A stretch of DNA of 64,000 bases from assembly GCA_031002005.1 (NCBI GenBank), contig JARYHS010006964.1, positions 3,720,001 through 3,784,000 on the forward strand. Reading direction: 5' to 3'. The notes below the pieces were generated by a model. That model made no database searches. It saw nothing but the letters and a program-made list of their open reading frames with translations, and was not told where the DNA came from. The DNA is from Vandiemenella viatica (taxonomy: Eukaryota; Arthropoda; Insecta; Orthoptera; Morabidae). This document shows, in pieces, positions 23,210-37,009 of this stretch; the stretch's first letter is position 1; each line of letters starts with the position of its first letter. The position numbers and the translations under genes are program-made.

Positions 23210-24401
23210 TCTTATATATACAAGAGGGTGTTAGTATATCCGAGATTAATAGACATTCACTCTGTTTGATCAATCATGATGAAAGTTGACACATGCATTT
23301 CTTTTTTATAGAGAAGGTTTATGACCAAAAAAATTCCAAAACAACTCCCCCCTTTTTATAATACGTAGTTTTTATACAAAACCACTTTTTTATCTGATTT
23401 CGTAGGAACCTTGTACACGTATATTTTAAAATAAACAGAAAAACCAAACACCTCTCCCCCTTTACATTTTCTCAGTTTTTATCAATGTTCTCACAAAGCT
23501 ACAGTCAACACCATTTGACAGATCACCATGAAAGTTGGCACATATATGTATTTTTTCATGGAGAAGTTTTCTGACTAGCAAAAACTACCCCATTTCCCCT
23601 TTTATACCCGTTAATTTGTTTGTAAACAAATATTTTTTTCTGATTTCGATGGAACTTTGCATACTTTAAAACAAAGGGAATAATACTTGTTCTTATTAGT
23701 TTTTACAAAAACCAAATCTCCCCATTTCCATCCCTTAATTAGTGTCAATATTCTTTATACGAAGCTACAGTTTCTATCCAATTTTGAAGGAATTTTTCAC
23801 CCATATACTTTAAAAAATGCGAAAAAATACTGTAGATATTAGGTTTACAAAAGCCCAACCACTTTCCCCCTGCCCCTTTTAATTTCCAGTGTTCTTTATA
23901 GAAACCCACAGTTTTAAATCCCGCCAAATAAATCAGCTCTTTTAAGTTATGCCAGAATATTCATAAATAAATGTATTATATGTACATCATATTTTAGCTT
24001 GTACCCTATGCTTAAACATTGTGAAAACCCATGAAAAATCTGTATATTCTACATGATGCTGGAAGAAACAGATATATTTCAGATACAGATTTATGTATGT
24101 GATATGTATTAATGCATATAGATAGTAGATATTTTGACTATTGAACAGCAACTTTAACATATGTTATGGTTGGGTTGAAATGCAGCCTGCAACAAAATAT
24201 AAACTGAAATTCTGTTTTGCAGCATCCAATTCACTCCGTCCTGAGAATCGTTTGGGTATATCAATGTTTAGTTTTCTTCTGAAAATGGCTGGTGCCAAAT
24301 TAATTAAACTTAGTACGCATGATTCACATCAGAAATATAAAAATAGTGTGGTGGGTAAATGAGTCCTGATTAGACCAGGCAATGCCAAGCACTCTGCTAG
24401 T
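23210..24401 (+). mobile_element. Non-autonomous Helitron in the copy 2 intron
   Basis: Orthologous to 9274-10458: starts TCTTATATATACAAGAGG and ends GGCAATGCCAAGCACTCTGC followed by TAGT, with A before and T after. The internal ORF (24141-24362) differs from copy 1 in several residues and near its end, which argues against a conserved protein. Confidence 0.65.
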
Positions 24402-24881
24402 TGTAGGTTTAAAAAGTATTGCTGGTAATATATATTAAATATAGAGGTTTTTTTTATTAGATTACAGGCACTTCTGTATGGGAAAGAGTTGAATAGTGTG
24501 ATAGGAGATATAAAAATTGCGTTATAGCATAATTAGTGCATAGTGTCAGCAAATTTATGGAGTGAGCTGTGAGTAAGAATTTAAATATATTTTTCTACAC
24601 TTTACTCAAGCTTGCTAAAATCAAATAATTATATACATAGTTACATACATGATCTATAGATAATGGAATAGAAAAGAAATGCCAAAATGCATGAAAACTA
24701 TAAAATAGTGATATAGTTCATATCTTGTAGATGTGGGGCAGTAACTGTATAAATGACAGTTCTTTTAATATTATATATAGATTATTAGAAACCTTGTATG
24801 TGATTTTCTAATAATAACCATTAGTTTGTTAACTATAGGAATGGTATTACACTAAATTTACCAGTGTTACTTTGTTTCTAG

Positions 24882-25875
24882 GTATCATCAAGTCATTCCT
24901 GCTCATGATCTGCAGCAGCCTTATGCTTCCAGAATGTGTGGAGAGCCTTTTATGAATTCTGACATCCTAATAACTCATAAAAGTATCCCTGAGATAGATC
25001 AGCCTTATGCTTGTGAAGTTTGTGGTAAATGTTTTACTGCTAATAGTAACCTTAAACGACATGAAAGAATTCATACAAGTGAGCGGCCTTATGTTTGTGA
25101 AGTTTGTGGTAAATGTCTTACTGCTAACAGGAGCCTTGTACAACATAAAAGAATTCATACAGGTGAGCGGCCTTATGTTTGTGCAGTTTGTGGTAAATGT
25201 TTTATTGCTAATTGGAGCCTTGTACAACATAAAAGAATTCATACTGGTGAGCAGCCTTACACCTGTGAAATTTGTAGAAAAACGTTTACACACGCTAGTC
25301 ACTTAGTAACACATAAAAGAATTCATACAGGTGAGCAGCCTTACACCTGTGAAATTTGTAGAAAAACGTTTACACATTCTAGTCACTTAGTAATACATAA
25401 AAGAATTCATACAGGTGAGCGGCCTTACACTTGTGAAATTTGTGGAAAAACGTTTAAACGTGCTGATCGATTAGTAGAACATAAAAGAATTCATACAGGT
25501 GAGCGGCCTTACACTTGTGAAATTTGTAGGAAAACGTTTACACGGGCTGATCGATTAGTAGTACATAAAAGAATTCATACAGGTGAGCGGCCTTACACTT
25601 GTGAAATTTGTAGGAAAACGTTTACACGGGCTGATCGATTAGTAGTACATAAAAGAATTCATACAGGCGAGCGGCCTTACACTTGTGAAATTTGTGGGAA
25701 AACGTTTACACAGGTTACTCATTTACTGGTACATAAAAGAATTCATACAGGTGAGAGGCCTCACACTTGTGAAATTTGTGGAAAAACATTTACATGGGCT
25801 AAACAATTAATAGTACATAAAAGAATTCATAACATGAAAAATAATCCGTATAGACTAGCACCATTATGCTTGTAA
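24882..25875 (+). CDS. Zinc-finger gene copy 2, array exon (10 C2H2 fingers)
   Basis: Seen: an acceptor (TTGTTTCTAG) precedes 24882. The frame is open throughout, and an ATG at 24934 would start a 313-residue product. Ten C2H2 fingers follow the leader: three type I (CGKC; the second has Leu for the core Phe, CGKCL) then seven type II. Fingers 7 and 8 are encoded by two 84-bp units identical except for the last base (25501-25584, 25585-25668). The tail NMKNNPYRLAPLCL is not finger sequence: it is read from what is 3' flank in copy 3, so a deletion inside the array fused the last finger to non-coding DNA. Likely a nuclear DNA-binding protein if made. The upstream exon is frameshifted, so an internal start would be needed. 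Confidence 0.72.
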
Positions 25876-26339
25876 ACATTCTGAAGAATTGTTGATGAAC
25901 TGCAGTTACTTAACAATAGATAAAGTATTCATGGTAGTGAGAAGACCTATTTTTATCACTTTTGATATGTTACACAGTAGAAGATTGTACAGTAAGGAAG
26001 GTGTTTCATGTTTGTGAAGGTTGGGGAAAATTTTGTAAGTGACCAATTAGCTGTAAAATTCATATAGTGTTATACTGGTGTGGAGTTTTATCCTTTTAAG
26101 ATTGTGGAGATTAGTTTGAGGGGTAATATAAAGTTATAATTTGTAATTGAGCTAAACTGTAAGGCATAATATTAATTATATGGGTAGAAAAAATATATTT
26201 GTAGACATATGAGAAGGTCCTATCAGTCTTATAAAAAATCCATGCTGGAAAATAATGTTATAACACACACACACCTGAAAACCTCAAAGCAGTATAAAAT
26301 AATCTATATATTAGAGGACTTTAAGTTGTGAAGACTTTG

Positions 26340-26566
26340 GAAAATTCATTATGGTGTTCCCTTGCCCTGTAAATTGTGGTAAAATCCATTTCCCTTCTTC
26401 TTAGCATCTTTGCAGGGTGTGCTTTTGTGGATTCTTTCATTTGTGTTGATCTTGTGCATCTTCAGGTGAGACATTGGCTAGACGCATGTCCTGCCGTAAG
26501 GTATCCAGTCAGTGTTTCTTGGTTGTCCTTAATGTTCTTTGCCTCCGAGTGCTGTTTTTGCGAATT
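26340..26566 (-). mobile_element. RTE-like LINE remnant, cut by a deletion
   Basis: Only the 3' end of the RTE-like element seen beside copies 1 and 3 remains. At about 26545-26566 the sequence jumps to T1. Relative to block C (48122-49315 plus about 180 bp of flank) more than 1 kb is missing. Confidence 0.7.
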
Positions 26567-29500
26567 TAGTCAGATAATATTATATAATGTTAATCCTTAT
26601 TACATCTGAATTTGTGTCTATCCTTTTTGCTTAGTTTAAAGTGAATATCTATAAAAATTAATTCAGTGCTTTTTATAAAATGTGAGTTGTATTCTCTTTT
26701 ATTATAGATTAAACTGTGTGTGCTATAATTAAATGACATTTATCATTAACATCTGCCGTAATAAGAGTTTTGGAATGTTTACTTGCTGATTTAATCGAAA
26801 TGCCTCTGCACTGAGTTCATGATTGATTGTAAACTGTATCATCAGACTCTAGTCACACGAGCATTCACAAGCAACTGACGAGCCAGTCGTTCATGAGTGT
26901 GTCACTTGGGAGTTGAACACAGACTGCATTGTAGTAGCACCGGTATGCCATAACATATATTTACCAAGAGAAATTCTGAATAACCTAAAATGGTGAAATA
27001 ATTTAACGTATATTCATAAAAGGAAGATGTAAGCAGGTGATGAAATTACACTCAAAGAATTTAAAATTAAAAAAAAAAACACAGGAAGGGAAAAATGTGT
27101 AAATACATATATAGGAAAAGATGTTGCTGTGGCAGTGGGCTCCATTGTAATTAAATTAAAGAATTAAACACTGTGATTTGTTTATAAACTTAGCTATATC
27201 AGAAGTAGGTTAACTGCTATTAAAACACACTGTAGCTCCATACAAGAACTATTAACAGTTCGTTATGTTTAATTATTGCTATGTAGTTGAACTGCAATTC
27301 TATTAGTTAGTTCCACTGGAATAAAAGTCAGACCGTATTATGTCTGAAGTCAGGAAAAATACTCTTTGACTCTCTAAATAGAAGTAGACAGTATGGACCT
27401 ACAACTCTAAAATGTTTCAGATCTATCAGATTGTAGCTGTAGGTCTTAACTGACTGCATTACATGCCAATAACAATTGGTACGTTTGGTTAAAATTTTAT
27501 AAGTAAAAAATTGAACCCATATAATTAGAGAGTTGTAGAATTATTTTCCCCCATTTAACTGTTCCTCTGATTCAAAGAGTTGAAGAACTCTGGCCTAGTA
27601 TATTTCTTTTGGTAAATATTATGTTCCTAATTTGAAAGCATCTAGTTCCTCTTCTGGTCTATTTACTGCTTATGATTAATTGTTTATGCATTCTAAGAAT
27701 ATATTAATGAGCATATAAAATCAGAATCCATTAACACTGCAATATGACTCACACTTGTTTGTCATCAAGCAACTCATTTTTACATCCTTTCACTTATGTT
27801 TATAGGGAAATAGTTGCTGCTAAGGTTTCTTTATTTTTTTTATTTTTTTCATTTGGTAGTATTCCGGATTTGCCTATAGTGATTTGGTGCAAACTTTGGA
27901 AAACCAAAATCTGGGCTCTAATGGGATTTGAACCCGCGTCCTCCTGATTGCGAGGCCACAGCGTTACCGCTCACCCACCTCACTTGGTGCTATGTGTCTC
28001 ATATTTCTGTTATAACCAGATATCAAAATATTTAATAAAAACATAAATATTGTTTCTTCCTTGTTCTCAGTATTATTTAGATGCAAATTTCACCGATTTT
28101 GTCTTTCACTGACTATTGATCATTAAAACTCTAAAGTACCTCATTTAGTCTTATAAAGTCTAAATCTTGTACACTGATACAGTTTTACACTCAAATGATA
28201 GTAATCATTCATTATTTCCCTTATATTAACTACCTATCTATCCCAACATAAAATGGACTGGAACCCTATTATGTTAATATACCTCAAATTTTAATTATAG
28301 ATGGAATATAAGTTGTTTAAGTATTGTGTTACATTTTACTTCGTATTTTCAAAGATAGTGATTCTTATGATTTCTACAATCCGTTTTCTTTCCGTGATAC
28401 TATATACAGGTAAAGTGGTTCACAAATATGTTTTTATTCCCAAATCATAAGAAAAGTCCCGTTTTGCGATTTTCCATTTAACTAACCAATGGCGACCACA
28501 TACTGAAAAGTTTTGGTGCATATTTGTAAGTTAATTGTTTTGTTCTACATCTCTCAAATATCTACTATAAATAGAGATAAGTAAGTTCGACTAACACATT
28601 TAATTGTACATTGTTCTTGTGCTCAGTTTGGAAGGTACTTGGAACTTATGGTGGCAGTCAAATCTACATGAATCGGCATTGCTGGCCACGGCACACACCC
28701 ATTGTTTGAAAATAGCGTTCACGTATGTCATTTGGCGATTATTGTAATAATTTATTTGGTGACCTCATAGAGTATTTCTGTGACTCGATGACCATCCAGT
28801 AATCTTGGATTCAGTGGTTATATAAATTGTGTGCAGTTGTTTTTTCTGTTCCATTAATCACTTTTTTTTCTCCATTTCAACTAGTAATAAATTCAAGTTT
28901 CTTTACCATCCCAAACATGAAGCTATTTCTGAAAATACAGTTGAATGATAAACGTGCATAAGTTGACTTTAAAGGGAAGTGTGAATAGATGATAATATTC
29001 AAGTATACAGAATAGTTTTAAGTGCTGATGACAATGGTAATCTTGTAGAGAATTTAATGATATTTGGATGTATGCCTGGTGATACTATCAACAGAATTTT
29101 ATAAAATTCATGTGCCAAGTATTGAATTAAGTTACCTTAAAGACATTCTTGTTTGAGGAGAACACAGGCAAGCACAGTGAAAAAAACAGTCACTCAGACA
29201 TAGAGAAGCTTACATGAGTGAAGTGATAATTCATTTCAAGTAATAATAAGAATAAAACATTGATGTGATTAAGTGATATTCTCTTATACCTACCTCCCAT
29301 ACCCTATTAACAAAACATATATATTTGATGAAAGGAAACATCCTGTGATATTTAGTAAGCTCTGAGGTTAAAATTTTACCCACCTACAACAGCGTTCAAT
29401 GTAGTTACACATTTTTTAACAAGCAGATTAATATATCAGATATGCATCTGTCGGCAATAAATATTCTCCATATTTCTTGGTCTGTTTTTTCCACACAGTG

Positions 29501-32071
29501 CAACAATCATCTGCTCACCAGATAGTTTAGCCTTGTGCGTCAGGTGTTTCTGTCCATGCGATATTGCATATCATCCTCTGTGCTAACCACACCCTATCAC
29601 ATGGTCTCATTATATGTTTCCTTTTTTTGATGCTGCTGTTTCTTTTATTGGGATAGTGAATAGATCAGTACCATAATACCTTTCCATACGTACACTTCTT
29701 GTTTATCTTAGTTACCGTCTGAACTTAAATCCTACACTTCTTATGTTATTCCGAACATGCTATGAATTTGAAAAAAAAAACTGTATATTTGGAAGGAGGA
29801 CAGCTGTGGATTTTTTAATTTATTTATGACTTTACTGCTCTTTGATGTCAGGGTCATTAGAGGTGAAACGGCTGTGTTAACATAGCAGATATCTTTTAGG
29901 ATTATGCCAACTTCAATATATCACATGTAACACACAAAGTCAAGCTGAATACTCTATTTTCTAGGATGATTCCAGAAGAAAAATATATTTGTTAAGGAAT
30001 TTCATTTAAAGTTTAAACCATCATTGGTCGGCAATTTCTCTGAGCTAGCACCTAATGTGTTAATGTTTTATTTGCGAGAAATGCAATACAGTAGCACAGG
30101 TGTGCTGTTTGAGATGCAGTCAGTTGGATTCTAAATCACTCGCTTCCCATCTGTAGTGTCTCTCTGTTGATGACATGTCTCTAAATCAGGTCTACATTGA
30201 AAACATCACTGACCATGATGCCTGATCACATTATTTAATCCACATCTTACCGATGTTTATTCATCACCTCGTGAGAGGTAGATCATGAGATTTTGAGTCA
30301 TATTTGACGCACATGTATCAGCAAATAAAAAATTGTAATTTCTTTGGCCTCTGAGTAAAGTGATACAAATCAGCCAGATAGATGAAACGTTCCCTGTATT
30401 TTTTGCCCAGACATCATGGGTCAACAAAGTATTTATTGAAAGACATTATAGTTTCGGGATTAGCATGTTGTTATTTATATTTTCTATAGCTTACTGTGGA
30501 GGTAGATAAACATGATTCACTTGCTAGGCAAATGTCCCCATATTTAGTCCATTGATTCTAAAATAGGCAAGACTGTACTAATGCCACATGCTGTGAAGGG
30601 CACTCTACTTGAATAGAAATTAAGATGTTCGCAAATGGAACACATTTTATTGTTTTTGTTTATAGTTTTGCAGGGGCCTAGAATAAAAAAATATATATTT
30701 AAAATATCTGAAACCATACAGACTTGAGGAAGGTTTCTTTTGAAACCAGTGTGGTGTGATTTTTGCTTTTCATCAATAGTTTCAATAGCTTCAATTTTAT
30801 TCAAAATTCTGCCCTGCCACAATTGCTTACAGTACATTCATGTTCTCATTTGAAGGCAGCTATGACATCATTTTACTAGAATGAGCAGTTAATTTCAAGT
30901 ATTTATTTAACAACTTCTGTACTATTATTTCTTGAAAATTAACTCCAAACATTTTCTGGACTGCTGCCAAAAATTAAGAAAACCTAACCAGGTGAGCCTT
31001 TTGTCAGTGTGAAACAGAATATAAAAGAAGAAAGATCTCCAAGTTACACTAATTTTGTGTTTGAACAGCAACATAAAGAAATTTCACTAATTAGCACCTA
31101 ACTGCGAATACAAAAGAATTTTTTTCACTTGCTCAAAAAGAATTTATCTCAGACACAGCAATGTTTCAGAATGAGCAGGGAATGTTAATTACTTAATTAA
31201 TATAACTTTATTTTTATGATAGTAATCAGTTTTTTCTGTGTATGTTATAGTATATAATAAATCTAGTTAATAGCACTTCCATTACACAAACAAATAATGA
31301 TTAAAAATCAATAATGATTAAAAATCAATAATGATTTATCACCATGCTTTATCAGTCATGGGGTTTATCACTGCTGATAAGAATAACCTGAATAACCCAC
31401 TGCTACAAAAATGTATTAAATGGCTGGTTAGAACTATAGAAAGTTTTTTGTAGGTAGTGATCAATCTGCTCAGAAATGGGCAGAAAAATATCCATTGCAC
31501 AAAAAATAACAGTAGGATTTCCAATGCTAAAAGGGCCCATTTTGTACAATACACTCATTCACATATACCAATGCTTCCAATTACCTCTACTGCAATGTGC
31601 AACTGTATAATACAATTCATGGTGGCTTGTGGTTTTTATACTGAGGAAGGCTCAACCGCACAACACACAACAAGATATTTCCAATTAACACGCTTTCTCA
31701 TGCAAACACCTTTAGCAATTTAGATAATGATAGATTTTGCATGCTTCTTTAATCTAATCGTTCAACAAATTCTCACTAAATGGTGAAATTTATATCACCA
31801 GTTTTCTAGAGCATCTAGCAGAATGTTTACAAACTTAATGTACCTGTACTATGCTTGATACAATGACCAATCACCAAACGAAAAATATTTAACGTCAGTT
31901 AATGACGCATGAAAGCATAAACTGGAGATACAGAGACAGGGATTCGAGAGTGGAAGTTCAACCTCTCTGCTGATTTCCCTACAGTGTAACTACCGTTACA
32001 AGAAAAATATGATGGGGTTGGTACAACTGCTGTAGCCTCTACAAACTGTGCCAACTACAAGCACATATTAG
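26567..32071 (+). repeat. Duplicated segment T1 (inverted relative to T2 and T3)
   Basis: T1 matches 36592-47933 in inverted orientation once the LTR element and mariner in T2 are removed, and matches 57844-62700 of T3. By eye T1 is clearly more diverged from T2 than T2 is from T3. It keeps the uninterrupted sites of three insertions: TA at 26999-27000 (mariner), about 30185-30190 (LTR element) and TTAA at 31835-31838 (piggyBac). A 17-bp unit is repeated about 2.5 times at 31294-31336. No gene is supportable inside: open frames are short and not kept in the other copies. Confidence 0.85.
27851..27993 (-). mobile_element. tRNA-derived SINE in T1
   Basis: Reverse complement of the SINE at 45138. 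It has a tRNA-like head with an A-box-like GTGAGCGGTAACGC and a B box GGTTCAAATCC, followed by a body (CCCAGATTTTGG, then GGCAAATCCGGAAT) typical of insect tRNA SINEs. Shared by T1, T2 and T3, so it predates their duplication. Confidence 0.7.
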
Positions 32072-34025
32072 CTATACTACGTAAAGCCACGCCCCCAATC
32101 CTCTGCTACATTCAGTGTAACAGCATTCCAAAGGTGCATGCTTAAAAATACTACCCATTTCAGAAACATTCCTTTATATCAACTGTTCTAAAAATATTGA
32201 CTGACAGTGTTTAAACGTGTGTGGAAAATTCTCGAAAGTGCTTCCTGTTAATTTAAATTCTGTATTATTCTATTTAAAAACATATTTTAATATATCTTTA
32301 GGGACAGCACTGCCTCAGAGCCTTTAATGATGAGCCGCTACTGACACAATCAGTTGTGCATATCTTTAAACCGTGGCAAATACCAGTCAAAAATATTTAC
32401 ACTAAGGTGACCATAGAAGAAACTGCAGTAAGACATCATGTGACACAACAGACCATAGAATCCAAATGACCAACCAGTGAGACACCTCAGAGTTGGTCTT
32501 GATCTGCAGTTAATGTAGATTGTATACATTAATAATACAATAAACCAAGGCTTCAACAGACTACACAAGTTGTATACAACATACTGATAATTATTATTTA
32601 TTAATCAAACTACCTTTACTAATATTTAATTTAATTGAATGGAGTGCTTGCTCTGGTGGCAATTTTCCTACTCACTTATTTTTTCCCTTTCCTTTTCCCA
32701 CTTACTTTTGCACTCTACTAATTTCAACTATAAATAGTTATAGCTCTTTTTGTAAATTATTGATCAATTTCTTGATAATTTAAACTAATCCCTTACCCCT
32801 AAGCTACAGAATAAAATCTTTCCATGCCCTTTTGCTTGAAAATGAGTACCAACTTGTGGTCCTGGTCATCTTTTCCCTTTTATACTACTCCCCTAATTCT
32901 TACTCCAATATCTGTCCATGCCTAATCACCAATACACTCCTTGTATACTCTCTGGAATCTCTTTACCCTAGTCCTGCCAGACACTTGAGGATATGCAAGA
33001 CACAGCAAGTTACATTGAATGAGAATATTCCAGAACAAAATGCTTGGGTTATCAGTGAAGGGTCACAGCTTATACGCAACAGCCAACTAAACACAGAGCT
33101 GACACTCACATACATCAATCACTTTATAACAAAAATAACCTACCAGATCCTTGAACAGGATTCATGAAATATCTTGTGCACTCTTCATTAAAGCAGAAAA
33201 GAGACCAAGTAGAAGTAATCCCTTCCTCAGGGAATTTCTCTTTCAGACAGTGGTTTGGAACAACAAGTGAATTAATAAAAAAGTATCTAGATACACATAA
33301 AGCAAGTTAACATATAATTTGGACATGAATCTCGTTCATTTGTTGACACTTGACTCTCCTTAGTGCTAAAAAGCTCAATGTATTCTGTGAACACAGCGTA
33401 ATTATTTAAGATCTACTAAAACATAACCATCTTCATTATTGTTGTTACTGATAATACAGTTATTATTGTTATTACAAACAGCTTATTTTATCACAAATGC
33501 TCCCATAGCTGCAGAGGACTATGAAGTGGGTTGACATCAATCATGTCACTGTGTATGTTATTTGTAAAATCCACTATTATCCTGCCAAAATAAAACGGCT
33601 TGGTGTGTAATAAAGAAAATAGATTGGCGTTTCCTCTCTCCTGCATTATGATGGTCTCTCCTGGTGTCTTACCACAAATGTGGATATGCTGGAAGGTAAG
33701 ATCATTGGAATAAAGAGGTAAATGAAAACAATACTACAACAATGTACGCACTATCTGCTTATAATAACATTTATTTCAAATATGATAAAGTATACTTGGA
33801 AATAAAAAGTGAACAGTTACAATATGCTTTATAACCAAATGGAGAAATATATATAAGCAACTGAAGCTATAATTGTAATCTTAAGACCTTTGATATTATT
33901 ATTAATGATTACAGTTAATAACTTAAATATACTTGAAAATAAAAAAAATAAACTGATATTTTGAAATATTAAAATATAAACAAAAACAATTGGAGTAAAA
34001 CTTAAATGTCTGTAAAATATTTAAA

Positions 34026-35025
34026 NNNNNNNNNNNNNNNNNNNNNNNNNNNNNNNNNNNNNNNNNNNNNNNNNNNNNNNNNNNNNNNNNNNNNNNNNNN
34101 NNNNNNNNNNNNNNNNNNNNNNNNNNNNNNNNNNNNNNNNNNNNNNNNNNNNNNNNNNNNNNNNNNNNNNNNNNNNNNNNNNNNNNNNNNNNNNNNNNNN
34201 NNNNNNNNNNNNNNNNNNNNNNNNNNNNNNNNNNNNNNNNNNNNNNNNNNNNNNNNNNNNNNNNNNNNNNNNNNNNNNNNNNNNNNNNNNNNNNNNNNNN
34301 NNNNNNNNNNNNNNNNNNNNNNNNNNNNNNNNNNNNNNNNNNNNNNNNNNNNNNNNNNNNNNNNNNNNNNNNNNNNNNNNNNNNNNNNNNNNNNNNNNNN
34401 NNNNNNNNNNNNNNNNNNNNNNNNNNNNNNNNNNNNNNNNNNNNNNNNNNNNNNNNNNNNNNNNNNNNNNNNNNNNNNNNNNNNNNNNNNNNNNNNNNNN
34501 NNNNNNNNNNNNNNNNNNNNNNNNNNNNNNNNNNNNNNNNNNNNNNNNNNNNNNNNNNNNNNNNNNNNNNNNNNNNNNNNNNNNNNNNNNNNNNNNNNNN
34601 NNNNNNNNNNNNNNNNNNNNNNNNNNNNNNNNNNNNNNNNNNNNNNNNNNNNNNNNNNNNNNNNNNNNNNNNNNNNNNNNNNNNNNNNNNNNNNNNNNNN
34701 NNNNNNNNNNNNNNNNNNNNNNNNNNNNNNNNNNNNNNNNNNNNNNNNNNNNNNNNNNNNNNNNNNNNNNNNNNNNNNNNNNNNNNNNNNNNNNNNNNNN
34801 NNNNNNNNNNNNNNNNNNNNNNNNNNNNNNNNNNNNNNNNNNNNNNNNNNNNNNNNNNNNNNNNNNNNNNNNNNNNNNNNNNNNNNNNNNNNNNNNNNNN
34901 NNNNNNNNNNNNNNNNNNNNNNNNNNNNNNNNNNNNNNNNNNNNNNNNNNNNNNNNNNNNNNNNNNNNNNNNNNNNNNNNNNNNNNNNNNNNNNNNNNNN
35001 NNNNNNNNNNNNNNNNNNNNNNNNN
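34026..35025. other. Assembly gap (1000 N)
   Basis: A placeholder of exactly 1000 N. A tandem repeat emerges from its right edge, so the break was probably caused by that array. Confidence 0.99.
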
Positions 35026-35440
35026 TTATTATGTAACTCGATGAGACAAATAAAAAATGAAGAATAAAATTTTTTGATATCCGGCTTAGTTTTCGAGATA
35101 TTCTGTCTCAAATGTGAAATGGTTTTGGTTGAAATTCAGAAGAAAAAATTATTCAATGTCAAATTTTATGATGAATTTTTATTTAAAAAGACGAGACAAA
35201 TAAAAAATAAAGAGTAAAATTTTTCGATATTTCACCTAGTTCTCGAGATATACTGTCTCAAAAGTGAGGTGTCTTGAGTTGAAATGCAGAAGAAAAATTT
35301 CGCAAAAGTCAAATTTAATGATGGATTCTTATGTAACACGACAAAAAAACTCGATAATAAGGAATAAATGTTTTTGATATCTTGCTTAGTTTGGGGGATA
35401 TACAACATCCAAATTGAGGGGTTTAGGTTTGGATGCAGGC
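35026..35440. repeat. Satellite-like tandem repeat, unit about 148-150 bp
   Basis: The motif GAGACAAATAAAAAAT starts at 35043 and again at 35193, with a decayed third copy at about 35339. Each is followed by GATAT---CTTAGTTTTCGAGATAT-like and TGAAATTCAGAAGAAAAA-like segments. About 2.7 units are visible and the array runs into the gap, so the true number is unknown. Confidence 0.75.
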
Positions 35441-37009
35441 TGGACCAAAAATTAATTCTGTCAAAGCCACAATGATTACATGGTTGACATGCAGAATGGA
35501 TATTTCAGTTTTATTACTACCACTTGTGGTTAGTCTGAAATGTGTCCTAGACCAGAAAAAAAGTAAGAGGACCCACTCTAGGGATGAGCAACCCAGACAT
35601 TTTGTAGGCTGGTACCAGAAATAAAATGTTTATTCAGTCACCTTAATGAACATTCTCTTGATCAAGATCTGTTGTCTAATTTCACAGCCCTACTTATTAG
35701 GACAATTGTAAAAAAATTATCTCTCAGTTAGATTTAGATACGGGGGGGGGGGGGGGGGAGAATGTTGTACAAAAAAAAAAGAGAGACTAAATTAGAAACA
35801 CATTCCCCAAATTGATTTTGTTCAAAGGCCAATAACTTCTTTATTTATGAAGCCCATTTTTATTTCTGCATGAACCTGTTTCGACATAAATAGATGAGAA
35901 AGATTTCAAAATTGGTAAAAATAGGTATAGACGTATTTACAAACAGAAACAAGTCTTATATGAAGCTTTAAAAATAACCTAAGTCAATGGCCTGAAATAG
36001 CTATTTAAAAAATTAATAAAACTCACAGCTTCTCACATAACAGTTAATTTCATCATCCATTGTCAGTATAATCAGCAACGTGACGAAAGAAATCGTAATA
36101 GTAAATTCACTGAATCGCGAAGTAAAACACGCCCCTTTAAATCTCATTTTAAACACTGGTTAAAAAATAATGCTAGTCTATTATGTGCAAAATAGCAAGT
36201 TTGCTGATTTTCTACACTACACCAAGAAAAATTTGAGAACAAAGTCATCCCATTGAGAGCTATGACTAAATTTGTTGACTAAGTTTGCGGTGTCTACCGC
36301 TCACTTCAACAACGATAATTACAATTCAACTTACTTATGAAATGATATTCCAGGTTCTTTCCTGTCTGGCCTATTTGTGCAACCGTACGCAACACAAGCT
36401 GGCATTTTTAAACACTTATACACAATACTAAATGAAATAATCACTGCATCTACCACAATGTGAACACCTTAATTGTTGGGAAGCGCCATATAGTCGCTGC
36501 CGGTGCTGCCACCATGGGGGAGAGTTTAGTGCTTGCTTCACCGATTTAACGTCACTTCTCCTCCATATAATTCCTTCCTCCATGAGTATACCTAATATGT
36601 GCTTGTAGTTGGCACAGCTTGTAGAGGCTACAGCAGTTGTACCAACCCCATCATGTTTTTCTTGTAACGGTAGTTACACTGTAGGGAAATCAGCAGAGAG
36701 GTTGAACTTCCACTCTCGAATCTCTGCCTCTGTATCTCCAGTTTATGCTTTCATGCGCCATTAACTGACGTTAAATATTTATGTTTTGGCGATTGGTCAT
36801 TGTATCAAGCATAGTACAGGTACACTAAGTTTGTAAACATTCCGCTAGAGTGCTCTAGAATACGGTCATATAAGTTTCACCATTAGTGAGAATTTGTCGA
36901 ACGATTAGATTAAAGAAGCACGAAAAATGTATCATTATCTAAATTGCTAATGGTGTTTGCATGAGAAAGCATGTTATTTGGAAGTATCTTTTTGTGTGTT
37001 GTGCGGTTG

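Larger units (their letters stand above)
32072..36591. other. Spacer between the arms of the large inverted repeat
   Basis: Sequence present once in the window. It contains the gap at 34026-35025, a satellite-like repeat (35026-35440) and a 17-bp poly(G) run near 35742-35758. Short open frames (for example 32832-33167) have no recognisable product. No gene can be supported. Confidence 0.6.
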
